Assembly (NCBI GenBank): GCA_023440705.1 | Contig: JAEXRP010000040.1 | Coordinates: 1-35,923 of the forward strand | Direction of reading: 5' to 3' | Source of the DNA: Soonwooa sp023440705 | Lineage (GTDB): Bacteria; Bacteroidota; Bacteroidia; Flavobacteriales; Weeksellaceae | DNA: 35,923 nucleotides | Shown: piece after piece, positions 16,209-24,097 of the stretch | Numbering within the stretch: the stretch's first letter is position 1 | Layout: each line of letters begins with the position of its first letter | Notes under the pieces: model-generated | Told to the model about the DNA's origin: nothing | The model's input: only the letters and a program-made list of their open reading frames with translations | Databases searched by the model: none | Program-made: the position numbers and the translations under genes

Positions 16209-16408
16209 CTTTTGTAATTTGCTAAACTTTCATCGATTTTAATCAATGATTATTTTGCGTCCCAATTTTATGAGTGATTGCGTTTTTGTGTTTGCAAATC
16301 TGCAAAAAGAATATTAGTGAAAAAATACCTATTTCGGGGTATATTCTAACTTTTTCAATAGTAAAATTCTCTCTTCAAAATGTGTGAAAATAAAATTTTA
16401 AAAATGCT
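16209..16408. other. Intergenic region with several inverted repeats
   Basis: Between the cytochrome c and dusB genes I see no reading frame. It contains a perfect inverted repeat TTTGCA-aatc-TGCAAA and, at 16325-16342, ATACC and GGTAT eight bases apart, either of which may be an operator or RNA stem. It holds the divergent promoters and possibly a small RNA on the minus strand. Confidence 0.4.
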
Positions 16409-16416
16409 TATTTTTG
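16409..16416 (+). promoter_or_regulatory. -7 promoter box of dusB, near-leaderless
   Basis: TATTTTTG matches TAnnTTTG and ends four bases before the dusB ATG. If transcription starts the usual five to seven bases after the box, the message has almost no 5' leader. A -33 element is not clear. Confidence 0.55.
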
Positions 16417-16420
16417 CAGC

Positions 16421-17413
16421 ATGGTAAAAATTGGCAACATAGAACTTCCTGACTTTCCGCTTTTGCTAGCGCCGATGGAAGACGTTTCGGATCCACCTTT
16501 TAGAAGACTTTGCAAAATGCATGGTGCAGATTTGATGTATTCAGAATTTATATCTTCGGAAGGTCTAATTCGTGACGCTATAAAAAGCCGCAAAAAACTT
16601 GACATTTTCGATTACGAAAGACCTGTCGGCATCCAAATTTTTGGTGGTGACGAAGAAGCTATGGCCATGTCAGCGAGAATTGTAGAAACGGTAAATCCAG
16701 ATATTGTTGATATTAACTTTGGCTGCCCTGTTAAAAAAGTAGTTTGTAAAGGTGCTGGTGCAGGCGTCCTAAAAGATATTGATTTGATGGTACGATTGAC
16801 GAAGGCTGTTGTTGACTCAACACATCTTCCTGTTACCGTTAAAACTCGTTTGGGTTGGGACACAGACAGCATCAACATCGACGAAGTTGCAGAAAGATTA
16901 CAAGCAACTGGCATCAAAGCTTTGACGATCCACGCAAGAACGCGTGCCCAAATGTACAAAGGCGAAGCTGACTGGAATCATATTTCGAGAATTAAAAACA
17001 ATCCGAATATTGAAATTCCGATTTTTGGAAATGGTGACATCGACTCACCTCAAAAGGCTTTGGAATATAAAAATAAATTCGATTGTGATGGTATTATGAT
17101 TGGTCGTGGCGCTATTGGTTATCCTTGGATTTTTAATGAGATAAAACATTATTTTGAAACTGGCGAAATCTTACCAGAACCAACGATTGCAGATCGACTA
17201 GAGGCCGTTAAAAACCACGCCGAATGGTCTGTAGAATGGAAAGGCGAACGTCCTGGTCTTATGGAAATGCGCCAACATTACAGCAATTACTTCCGTGGTA
17301 TTCCGCATTTTAAAGAGTTTAAAACTAAATTCTTGCAAGCTGTTACTTTGAAGGAAGTTGAAAACTTAATCGAAGAAACAAAAGTTTTCTATTCCGAAAA
17401 AAGCTTTTCATAA
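16421..17413 (+). CDS. dusB: tRNA-dihydrouridine synthase B
   Basis: This 330-residue FMN enzyme reduces uridine to dihydrouridine in tRNA D-loops using NADPH. It has the TIM-barrel pattern of DusB: LLLAPMEDVSDPPFRRLCK (13-31), YSEFISSEGL (40-49), catalytic Cys 102 in NFGCPVKKVVCKGAGAG, TVKTRLGWD, HARTRAQMYKG, GNGDI and the FMN phosphate site GIMIGRGAIGYPWIF. The C-terminal helical domain (about 245-330) contacts tRNA. Length is normal. A lipoprotein gene begins four bases after its stop. The start at 16421 is set by the promoter box directly upstream. No anomalies. Confidence 0.96.
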   Translation: MVKIGNIELPDFPLLLAPMEDVSDPPFRRLCKMHGADLMYSEFISSEGLIRDAIKSRKKLDIFDYERPVGIQIFGGDEEAMAMSARIVETVNPDIVDINFGCPVKKVVCKGAGAGVLKDIDLMVRLTKAVVDSTHLPVTVKTRLGWDTDSINIDEVAERLQATGIKALTIHARTRAQMYKGEADWNHISRIKNNPNIEIPIFGNGDIDSPQKALEYKNKFDCDGIMIGRGAIGYPWIFNEIKHYFETGEILPEPTIADRLEAVKNHAEWSVEWKGERPGLMEMRQHYSNYFRGIPHFKEFKTKFLQAVTLKEVENLIEETKVFYSEKSFS

Positions 17414-17417
17414 AGTA

Positions 17418-18017
17418 ATGCGCTTTTTTGTCCTACTAATTTCAGCGTTATTGGTTTTATCTTGTTCAGAAAACAAAGAAAACGATACTTATGAAATTTA
17501 TAATACAGTTTTGAAAAATCAAGTTTCTACTTACGGAATTCTTTTATCATATTATGAATTTTCACAAAAATTTAGCAAAAAAAAAGAAATAGAAAGGTCA
17601 AAAAGAATTGAAGATAGTCTTATCAAATCTAAAAGTCTTACTTATTATTTATCTCCAAAACTAAGCATTCTGGACACGCTTAATCCGTCTGATGAGTTTC
17701 GTGTTTCAAAAGAAGAACAATTAGTAGTAGAGTTTCGCCCAACCTATTCTACTAAAAATATTGATTTTTCTAAACTAAAGCAGTTAGAAATAGGTAAAAG
17801 AATTGATAAAGCCTTACCAATTGACGAAAATCAACCGCATAGAACTTTTTTGGGCGATTATGATTTGTCTGAACCTATTTTTTACAACCAAAATAAAGCT
17901 GTTATAAGGCTACAACATAATTGCGGATCAAAATGTGGTGTGGGAATCCTGATTTATCTTATTAAAGATAAGTCTAGTTGGAAAATAACTAAGATTAAAG
18001 ATATTTGGATTTCCTAA
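17418..18017 (+). CDS. Lipoprotein of unknown function
   Basis: This 199-residue protein begins with a lipoprotein signal (MRFFVLLISALLVLSCSENK, lipidated Cys about 16). The mature N-terminal third is strongly charged and probably helical (FSQKFSKKKEIERSKRIEDS). The C-terminal third has a compact part with IRLQHNCGSKCGVGILIYLI, two cysteines four residues apart, then a strand ending KITKIKDIWIS. That end pattern recalls the small NTF2-like or DUF-type periplasmic domains of Flavobacteriia, but I cannot assign a family. The gene starts four bases after dusB stops and is probably read with it; the functional link is likely none. A GC-rich repeat element follows about 90 bases downstream. Confidence 0.7.
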   Translation: MRFFVLLISALLVLSCSENKENDTYEIYNTVLKNQVSTYGILLSYYEFSQKFSKKKEIERSKRIEDSLIKSKSLTYYLSPKLSILDTLNPSDEFRVSKEEQLVVEFRPTYSTKNIDFSKLKQLEIGKRIDKALPIDENQPHRTFLGDYDLSEPIFYNQNKAVIRLQHNCGSKCGVGILIYLIKDKSSWKITKIKDIWIS

Positions 18018-18108
18018 ATTTCTGTAATATTTCAGGAAGGTTTAGACTAATTTTATAGATTCAAAAAAAATCAATATAAAAGGACAATCTTTCTACGGAT
18101 TACTAATC

Positions 18109-18219
18109 CCTAGCCACGATGGAAGCGGCATCCTTTGGGTTGGAGTGAGGCGGCGGAGCGCAGCGGAGCCGTCCGAGCGACAAGCCCAAAGATACAGCGG
18201 ACAGCGTGATAAAGCTCCT
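18109..18219. repeat. GC-rich structured intergenic element
   Basis: About 110 bases stand out from the AT-rich surroundings by their GC content. Left and right arms CTTTGGG and CCCAAAG enclose a core in which GGCGGC can pair with GCCGTC, and conserved-looking ends (CTAGCCACGATGGAAGCGG and ACAGCGGACAGCGTGATAAA) flank it. From memory, very similar elements with the same ends and variable middles occur in many copies between genes of Chryseobacterium and Flavobacterium; I cannot verify copy number here. It is not protein-coding. It lies between the ends of a converging lipoprotein gene and the mannosidase gene. Confidence 0.65.
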
Positions 18220-18226
18220 AAAAAAA

Positions 18227-20722
18227 CTACTGCATCGTATCCCACAAACTCATCACTTCGATTTTGTCCAAAGCTTTTGAAAGTCTGATTGTTCTTTTCT
18301 CGTTGGGAAGTAAATCAAAGAAATTATCAGAGAAATGCGTGTCGCCAATTAAGTAAACATCTTTTGCTAAAACATCTGTGGAAACTTCGATTTCGGTTGG
18401 AGAAATTTTCTTGATTTTGATATTGGGTTTTGGAAGTTTTAAGTCCTTTGGGTTTGCAAAAAAGAAATTACTTTCAGCTAGTACATTAAATTTTTCATCT
18501 TTAATAACTAAATGTAAAAAAATATCATTTCTAGAATCATTATCGAGAATGTCATCAATTAAAGCTGGATAAAATTTTAAAATCCCATTTTTAAATTCTT
18601 CGCTCTCAGCAGGCCCTCCACTTCCTAAACTTTCACCATCAAATTTTAAAATTTTATATTCTAAACTAATTTTACCTAAATTCTCATTGGTATCATTCAC
18701 AGCATAAAAATTAAGTAAATTATCTTTTTCAAAACCAAAAACAGCAATATTTTCAAAACTTCGTTTTGTTTGATAATGTAAAGCTTTCCAATTTCCCAAA
18801 TAGTCAATCGCCGACCACGAAACCACTGGCCAACAATCGTTAAGTTGCCAAATTAAAGTTCCCATATTGTAAGGCTTGTTTCGGCGGTGCGCTTCGATGG
18901 CGATTTGCATTCCGCGCGCTTGCAACAACTGCGAAACGTAATTGTACTGAACAAAATAGGTCGGGACTTTATAATCCCTTTCCATGTATTTATTGATGAT
19001 TTCCCAACCTCGAGGATGCTTTTGATGCGCCTGAATAATTGGATTTTTCAAACTTAAATCTGGCGTTCCTGAAAACATTGCTTTGGTTGCTTCCAGACTT
19101 GGCATTCCTTGAAAACCGTATTCTGAAGCGAAACGCGGCACTTTTTCATTGTAAATTTCAAACGGTTGTTCGCCCCACCAAACGCCCCAATAATGAGAGT
19201 CGCCTTCGGTCAGACTTTCTTTATGTCCCCAACCAATTGACGGTGAACTCGGCCAATAAATTGCGTTGGGAGAAATTTCTTTTAAAGTTTCGGGAATTAC
19301 TTCATGAAAAATCGTTTTGTAATCTTTCCAAACTTGCAAAGAATCGGCTTTTGAATATTTGAACTGCTTTTGATAACCCCAATTAACAATCGCTTCGTCC
19401 ACTTCATTATTTCCGCACCACAACGCCAACGACGGATGATTTTGCAAACGTTTTACTTGACTTTTAACTTCCTGTTTTACATTTTCTTGAAAAGATTCGT
19501 CGCTTGGATAAAAACTTCCCGCAAATGCAAAATCTTGCCAAACGAGAATTCCGTTTTCGTCGCAAGCCTTGTAAAATTCGTCATCTTCGTAAATTCCGCC
19601 GCCCCAAACTCGAATCATATTCATGTTGGCTTCTTTGGCATCAGCAATTAATTTACGGTATTTTTCTTTCGTAATTCTGGGTAAAAAACTGTCCGCAGGA
19701 ATCCAGTTGCTTCCTTTGATGTACAAAGGTTTTCCGTTGACTTTGAAATAAAAAGAAATTCCTTTTTCATCTTTTTCTTGAACCAATTCAATCGTTCGAA
19801 GTCCAATTCTTTCCGTTTGAGAATCGATGACTTTTCCTTTATTAATAACCGAAACTTTAAAATCATACATTTCTGGTTTCCCTACGCCGTTGGGTTGCCA
19901 TAGTTTTGGATTTTTAATTTCAAAAGGAAACGAAATTTTATTAAGTTCTCTTTTTAGTTTTAAATTTTTATAGATTTTTCCATTAATCGAAACCTGCAGT
20001 TTTTCTAAATCGTCATCGCCAATTTCAGATGCATCTATTTCGGTATGAAAAACCAAATCTGCTTTTTTATCAGTTATTGATTTTTGTTCAACTCGAATAT
20101 TTTCAATTTTGGCTTCGTCCCAAGTAATGAGTTTCACGTCTTTCCAAATTCCAGCGGTCATCAAGCGTGGTCCCCAATCCCAACCGAACTGATATTGTGC
20201 TTTTCTGACCAAACTTCTCGGACTTTCGGGCAATTGAAACGGAATTTCTTTGGCTAATTCTTTTCCTTCTTTAACGCTTGAAGTAAATTTTATTGTCAAA
20301 ACATTTTCGCCTTCTCGCAGATAATCGCTCACATAAACAACTTCTGGCGCAAACATATTGAAGGTTTTCGTGAGCGGACGACCATTAATATGAATTTCTG
20401 TAAACGTATCTAAACCTTCATAAATCAAGAGTTTATTGAGGTTGCTCCACTCTTTATTTGTAATCGTAAAATGACAGCGGTACTCCCAATCTTCATTTTC
20501 TATCCATTGCACTTTTTTCTCATTTTCGTCTAAAAAAGGATCAGAAATAAGCTTGTGCGCCATCAAATCGGTATGAATAGTTCCAGGAACGGAGGCTTTC
20601 AGCCATTTTTCATCCTTTACATTTTTGAATTCCCAGTTTGAGGAAGAAAGACTTCGCGTGGTGGATTGAGACGACATAAAATTTAATCCTATTAAAAAAA
20701 TGATGAATGAAAAAAACTTCAT
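18227..20722 (-). CDS. Exported beta-mannosidase, glycoside hydrolase family 2
   Basis: This 831-residue precursor has a short signal peptide (MKFFSFIIFLIGLNFMSSQS). The GH2 layout follows. A jelly-roll sugar-binding domain (about 22-195) has WLKASVPGTIHTDLMAHKLI, a hallmark of beta-mannosidases. An Ig-like domain runs to about 310, then a TIM barrel opens with LYIKGSNWIPADSFLPR and NMIRVWGGGIYEDDEFYKACD. Glu 440 in WCGNNE is the acid/base and Glu 534 in FASEYGF the nucleophile. A C-terminal beta domain completes it. The enzyme removes beta-1,4-linked mannose, for example the core mannose of N-glycans or manno-oligosaccharides, in the periplasm. The gene starts six bases after cutC ends and shares its promoter. 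Glycosylasparaginase and hexosaminidase genes are near. Confidence 0.93.
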   Translation of the reverse strand: MKFFSFIIFLIGLNFMSSQSTTRSLSSSNWEFKNVKDEKWLKASVPGTIHTDLMAHKLISDPFLDENEKKVQWIENEDWEYRCHFTITNKEWSNLNKLLIYEGLDTFTEIHINGRPLTKTFNMFAPEVVYVSDYLREGENVLTIKFTSSVKEGKELAKEIPFQLPESPRSLVRKAQYQFGWDWGPRLMTAGIWKDVKLITWDEAKIENIRVEQKSITDKKADLVFHTEIDASEIGDDDLEKLQVSINGKIYKNLKLKRELNKISFPFEIKNPKLWQPNGVGKPEMYDFKVSVINKGKVIDSQTERIGLRTIELVQEKDEKGISFYFKVNGKPLYIKGSNWIPADSFLPRITKEKYRKLIADAKEANMNMIRVWGGGIYEDDEFYKACDENGILVWQDFAFAGSFYPSDESFQENVKQEVKSQVKRLQNHPSLALWCGNNEVDEAIVNWGYQKQFKYSKADSLQVWKDYKTIFHEVIPETLKEISPNAIYWPSSPSIGWGHKESLTEGDSHYWGVWWGEQPFEIYNEKVPRFASEYGFQGMPSLEATKAMFSGTPDLSLKNPIIQAHQKHPRGWEIINKYMERDYKVPTYFVQYNYVSQLLQARGMQIAIEAHRRNKPYNMGTLIWQLNDCWPVVSWSAIDYLGNWKALHYQTKRSFENIAVFGFEKDNLLNFYAVNDTNENLGKISLEYKILKFDGESLGSGGPAESEEFKNGILKFYPALIDDILDNDSRNDIFLHLVIKDEKFNVLAESNFFFANPKDLKLPKPNIKIKKISPTEIEVSTDVLAKDVYLIGDTHFSDNFFDLLPNEKRTIRLSKALDKIEVMSLWDTMQ

Positions 20723-20728
20723 GGCAAA

Positions 20729-21391
20729 TTATCTAAGTTGTTGTAGTAATTTCTTCAATTCTTCAACATCGATATTTTCTGAATCTGCAGAAATACAAGC
20801 CGAATGCAAATAATCAAAATCTTGCTTTAACTCAGCGATATTGGTCGATCTAACGCCACCACCAACTAAAATTGTAATGCGATCGCCAGCCAAGTTTTTA
20901 AGTTCTTTCAATTTATCCAAACCTTGCATTGCCGAACTTGCGCCGCCTGATGTCAAAATTGTTTTAAAACCACATTTGATAATGTCTTCCAAAGCTTCTT
21001 CTTGATTTTCGATGCGGTCAAAAGCGCGATGAAATGTACAAGGAATACCAGCTGCGTGGCTCATCATTTCTAGATTTTTGTCAAAATCAAAACGATTATT
21101 TTCATCCAAAATTCCGAACACGAAACCATCCGCACCAACTTCTTTTAACATCATAAGGTCGGATTTCATTTGTTCTAATTCTTTTTCGTTGTAAAGAAAA
21201 TCGCCACCACGAGGACGAATCATGGCATAAATAGGTACGTCTGATTTTTGTTTTAATTTAAGCAAAGTTTCGATATTTGGCGTAATGCCGCCCAAAGAAT
21301 AATCTTCGCAAAGTTCGATTCTATCCACATTTTCTTGAATGGCTAAAAGTGCGGAAGCTTCGTTAAAACAAGCGATTTCAATTTTTGACAT
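20729..21391 (-). CDS. cutC: CutC family TIM-barrel protein
   Basis: The protein is 220 residues from the ATG at 21391. An upstream in-frame ATG at 21406 lies inside the probable -7 box (21406-21413), so the shorter start is preferred. It has the CutC pattern: IEIACFNEASALLAIQENVD, RIELCEDYSLGGITPN, a Y-A-M-I-R-P-R-G-G-D-F-L-Y strand, GADGFVFGILDEN, CTFHRAFDRI, ILTSGGASSAMQGL and ILVGGGVRSTN. It is cytosolic. The family name refers to copper tolerance in E. coli, but direct copper binding is doubtful and the fold is that of an enzyme. Here it is co-transcribed with a beta-mannosidase six bases downstream, which suggests a role in sugar metabolism. Family certain, function open. Confidence 0.9.
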   Translation of the reverse strand: MSKIEIACFNEASALLAIQENVDRIELCEDYSLGGITPNIETLLKLKQKSDVPIYAMIRPRGGDFLYNEKELEQMKSDLMMLKEVGADGFVFGILDENNRFDFDKNLEMMSHAAGIPCTFHRAFDRIENQEEALEDIIKCGFKTILTSGGASSAMQGLDKLKELKNLAGDRITILVGGGVRSTNIAELKQDFDYLHSACISADSENIDVEELKKLLQQLR

Positions 21392-21405
21392 AATTTGACT
21401 TTTCA

Positions 21406-21413
21406 CAAATATA
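21406..21413 (-). promoter_or_regulatory. -7 promoter box of the cutC-mannosidase operon
   Basis: Minus-strand TATATTTG is an exact TAnnTTTG match ending 14 bases before the preferred cutC ATG. TTTG lies 15 bases upstream, in the preceding terminator. Its position argues against a start at 21406. Confidence 0.55.
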
Positions 21414-21420
21414 AAAAGAA

Positions 21421-21445
21421 AAAGCTCTCAAAAATTGAAAGCTTT
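21421..21445 (-). terminator. Intrinsic terminator after lipoprotein gene
   Basis: On the minus strand AAAGCTTTC and GAGAGCTTT pair with one mismatch around a seven-base loop, followed by TTTC and T-rich sequence. It ends the transcript of the lipoprotein gene at 21452-22000. Confidence 0.7.
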
Positions 21446-21451
21446 ATGGGT

Positions 21452-22000
21452 TTATTCTTCTTCTAAAACATCGGCAATTAAAAACTTGCCATCTTGCGCT
21501 TTGACTTTGATAATACGCGGATAATTCTCATTAAATCCGACATCGCGAATATTAACGTCAAAAATTAGAGTATCATTTTTCTGGCTAATTACATCAGATT
21601 TTGTGACTTTAATATCTTGCCAATCTTGACCAGAAATTAAAAATCCGGTGCCAATTCCTGCTTTTTTAGTATCAAATTTTGATTTCCATTTTTTATCAAA
21701 CTCTGCTTGTGTTAATGCATCATCGACATCCAAATCAACATTGGTTGCATCCGTTTTGTAATCGAAATAATCTTTAGTGGTCATCGTTTGCATCGCTTTG
21801 TCATAATCGTTATCTGATTTGAAAAAAGCTTCAATGTTTTTCTTAAGCCAATCTTTTGCTAAAGTTTCGTTTATTTTAGGAGGATCCATTGTTTCAACTT
21901 TTACAGAATCTTTTTTAACAATAGGTCCCGTAGCAATAGTCTCTTTTTTATTTTGACAAGCTAAACAAAAAATTAAAATAACAGGAAGTAAATATTTCAT
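21452..22000 (-). CDS. Lipoprotein of unknown function
   Basis: This 182-residue protein starts with MKYLLPVILIFCLACQNKKE, a lipoprotein signal with Cys 15. The mature protein has an Asp/Lys-rich helix-like N-terminal part (LAKDWLKKNIEAFFKSDNDY), a middle part ending DKKWKSKFDTKK, and a strand-rich C-terminal half with GTGFLISGQDWQDIKVTK and DTLIFDVNIRDVG. The order of a helical segment followed by antiparallel strands suggests an NTF2-like or DUF3828-like fold, an inference from pattern only. It lies 54 bases past the end of the five-gene exported cassette and on the same strand, so it may be the sixth gene of that transcript. A terminator follows directly. Confidence 0.7.
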   Translation of the reverse strand: MKYLLPVILIFCLACQNKKETIATGPIVKKDSVKVETMDPPKINETLAKDWLKKNIEAFFKSDNDYDKAMQTMTTKDYFDYKTDATNVDLDVDDALTQAEFDKKWKSKFDTKKAGIGTGFLISGQDWQDIKVTKSDVISQKNDTLIFDVNIRDVGFNENYPRIIKVKAQDGKFLIADVLEEE

Positions 22001-22054
22001 TGTATGTGTTTTTAAAAATTACTTCAAATTTAATTTAAAAAATAAAAAAAATGT

Positions 22055-22561
22055 TTATTGTTTATGAAGATTAAAAGTTACATCGGTCTCGACGCGATAC
22101 ATTTTTTTAATTTCTTCAAGAGATTGACCTGTATAAAAAACCAACATTTGATAATAGTCATTTTTCAGATTGGTTAATTTCATATTTTTTCCATCGTTAA
22201 ATAATTCGACAGTCATCACGCCGGGATACCAAGTTACCGTCACTTTATTATCGTTAACATTATATTCTCCCATATCGTTCAATTCTATGTCACCATCATA
22301 CAAATACAATCGGTTATCTTTGGTAAAATAAAAAGTTTTGCCTTTCCAATAAGTATTCAGAGAGACTTCGACCTCGGGCGTACCTAGAACAGTCATATAA
22401 AGTTTGCCGTCGACATTGTCAACAATCCATTTGCCACGAAGACTTTCTCGCGTTATAGTCGGTGGTAAATCGTCATCCGCTTTGTCTCCACATCCCACAA
22501 GAACAGCAATGCTAAGACATAACATCGAAATAAAAATTAGTTTTAAATAATTGTTTTTCAT
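22055..22561 (-). CDS. Lipocalin-like lipoprotein (cassette gene 5)
   Basis: This 168-residue protein has a lipoprotein signal ending LSIAVLVGCGDK (Cys about 24). The mature protein opens with a lipocalin-type first strand, LRGKWIVDNVDGKLYM, continues with alternating strands (KTFYFTKDNRLYLYDGD, KVTVTWYPGVMTVELF) and ends in SLEEIKKMYRVETDVTFNLH. It is a paralogue of the product of 24766-25326: both have W-x-I-x-N-V-D-G near the start, a K-x-F-x-F strand, an N-S/D-G-x-N/K-M strand, then K-x-M/I-Y-R-V and F-x-L at the end. Lipocalin-like proteins of Bacteroidota bind small hydrophobic ligands or act as inhibitors; the ligand is unknown. It is the last gene of the five-gene operon, eleven bases after the hydrolase gene. 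Confidence 0.75.
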   Translation of the reverse strand: MKNNYLKLIFISMLCLSIAVLVGCGDKADDDLPPTITRESLRGKWIVDNVDGKLYMTVLGTPEVEVSLNTYWKGKTFYFTKDNRLYLYDGDIELNDMGEYNVNDNKVTVTWYPGVMTVELFNDGKNMKLTNLKNDYYQMLVFYTGQSLEEIKKMYRVETDVTFNLHKQ

Positions 22562-22572
22562 AACCTTATATT

Positions 22573-23385
22573 TTAATTAAAAAATGAACTAATGTTATTG
22601 ATGATGAAATTTTTGTAGTCCGAAGCATTGGTGCAATGTCCTTCTCCAGGCGCAATTAAAAACTTACTTTTAGCCTTAACATTAGCGTTTGTGTTCGACT
22701 CGATCCCAGATCTGAAATCTGTCCCGTTACCGTTAGTTGCAGCGTCAGTCGCATTTGCCATGTACAATACGGGCAATTTTAGTGCGCTGCCTTTCCATTG
22801 GTCGCCGCCACCACACTCAATAATTAATCCTTTGATGCCCTCAATTGGTTGTCCGCTGTTGCCCATCTGTCCCGGAAGACTGATGCCAAGACTAAGGTTA
22901 CCACCTTTAGAAACGCCTCCTACAACAACATTGGATCTTGAAATGTTATACGCAGAAGCTTCTTTATTAATAATTTCCTCAATATTTTGTTTGAATTTTA
23001 TATTGCCGTCTGCGTAAGAACTTCCTTTCTCATAAGTCGTTACAATGGCAACAAATCCCATTTTAGCAACGGCTTCGCATTGACTGTTTAACAGAGCATC
23101 ATTAACATTTCCGCCATCACCAACACCAAGAATGATAATACCTCTACGTGCATTTTTATCGTTAGACTCTGGGTAATATGCTCGATAATTAAAATTACTT
23201 GCTTGGATATCTTTTGTCAAAACCTTGTATACTTTAGGCAACGGAAGCGGTCTTTTCGTAGCTCCCTTTTTTAAAAGTTCGTAATATCTATCTGTTATTT
23301 CTTTCGAAATAGTTTTTTGACTTTTAAAACTTCCAATTCCTAGAAGTGAAGCCATAATGACGAATAATTGTGTCTTTGTTTTCAT
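22573..23385 (-). CDS. Exported alpha/beta-hydrolase (cassette gene 4)
   Basis: I choose the ATG at 23385, giving 270 residues with the signal peptide MKTKTQLFVIMASLLGIGSF; the longer frame to 23436 would overlap the preceding gene and add a poor N-terminus. After an N-terminal extension (RPLPLPKVYKVLTKD) come the strand GIIILGVGDGGNVNDALLN, where an oxyanion residue would lie, and the nucleophile elbow GGVSKGG with Ser 159. Candidate acids are Asp 214 and Asp 223, and the histidine is His 250 in APGEGHC. This is the order of the serine hydrolase triad, as in dienelactone-hydrolase or acetyl-esterase/PHB-depolymerase-like enzymes. It should be periplasmic or secreted. The substrate is unknown. 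Neighbours on both sides are 11 to 13 bases away. Confidence 0.78.
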   Translation of the reverse strand: MKTKTQLFVIMASLLGIGSFKSQKTISKEITDRYYELLKKGATKRPLPLPKVYKVLTKDIQASNFNYRAYYPESNDKNARRGIIILGVGDGGNVNDALLNSQCEAVAKMGFVAIVTTYEKGSSYADGNIKFKQNIEEIINKEASAYNISRSNVVVGGVSKGGNLSLGISLPGQMGNSGQPIEGIKGLIIECGGGDQWKGSALKLPVLYMANATDAATNGNGTDFRSGIESNTNANVKAKSKFLIAPGEGHCTNASDYKNFIINNISSFFN

Positions 23386-23398
23386 GGTAATTATTTTT

Positions 23399-24085
23399 TT
23401 AATTAGAGTTTTTAAATTGTAAATCATAAATGACATTTAATAAAGTTTTGGCATTCTTATCCGTTTTAATTAGTCTTACATAGCCTAAATTATTATCCAT
23501 AAAAAACCAATACGAATTGTCTATTTTTAAAAAATGAGCATTTAAGATTCTTTGTTTTGAAATTTTGTTTGAATCCAAATTAACAGCGTATCTATCAAGA
23601 GCTGATATTTTAAAAGTTTGAATTAAATCACCTTTCTTATTGTATTTTTGCAATCCATTTTTAGAAGAAACTTTAACAATATTTTGTTTTGAAATACCAA
23701 GCGGATTAATCTTTTTGGGCGCATCAATAACTTGATAAAAATCTCTATCCGACAACAAATTAAAATCTCGAATCCACAAAGTATCGGTTACAACTCCTTT
23801 TTTTGAACCTTTCATTAATCCGCCATAGCCGTAGCTAAGGTGTGCTTTGGTTTCACAGTTTATGTCTTTGTAAGCTTGAGATGATCGATCTGGCGTTGCA
23901 AATTTTTGTTTGTGCTCCAGCATAAAAAGCTTCTCGCCCTCAACATCTACTTTGTACAAAGCGTTTGCAGTTGGATCTGTATCCATAATCTCTTGAAAGC
24001 ATTTTGGAATTGTTTCCTTATTTTGTCCAAAACCAAAACATGAGAAAAGTGCAAAAAGAAGCGTAATTGTTTTAAAATTTAACAT
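23399..24085 (-). CDS. Exported protein of unknown function (cassette gene 3)
   Basis: I prefer the ATG at 24085 (228 residues), which puts the signal peptide MLNFKTITLLFALFSCFGFG at the very N-terminus; an ATG three codons earlier (24094) exists. I recognise no domain. The mature protein has three cysteines spread singly, a charged region DVEGEKLFMLEHKQKF, then KAHLSYGYGGLMKGSKKG and DTLWIRDFNLLSDRDFYQV. Its C-terminal half, from about ISKQNIVKVSSKNGLQKYN to the end, alternates short strands and turns, as in beta-propeller blades or a small beta-sandwich. It has no catalytic motif. It is thirteen bases from each neighbour gene within the exported cassette and probably acts with them. Confidence 0.68.
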   Translation of the reverse strand: MLNFKTITLLFALFSCFGFGQNKETIPKCFQEIMDTDPTANALYKVDVEGEKLFMLEHKQKFATPDRSSQAYKDINCETKAHLSYGYGGLMKGSKKGVVTDTLWIRDFNLLSDRDFYQVIDAPKKINPLGISKQNIVKVSSKNGLQKYNKKGDLIQTFKISALDRYAVNLDSNKISKQRILNAHFLKIDNSYWFFMDNNLGYVRLIKTDKNAKTLLNVIYDLQFKNSN

Positions 24086-24097
24086 CGTAATCATTTT

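Noticed and set aside
16408..16959. Minus-strand frames opposite dusB as the gene ended by the orphan terminator
   Set aside because: They are shadows of dusB with no start signals, and their translations look unlike real proteins.
19039..19651. Plus-strand open frames inside the beta-mannosidase gene
   Set aside because: The opposite strand encodes an uninterrupted GH2 enzyme with both catalytic residues; the frames are incidental.
22628..23017. 129-codon plus-strand frame opposite the hydrolase gene
   Set aside because: It is antisense to a well-supported exported hydrolase and has no signal or domain.
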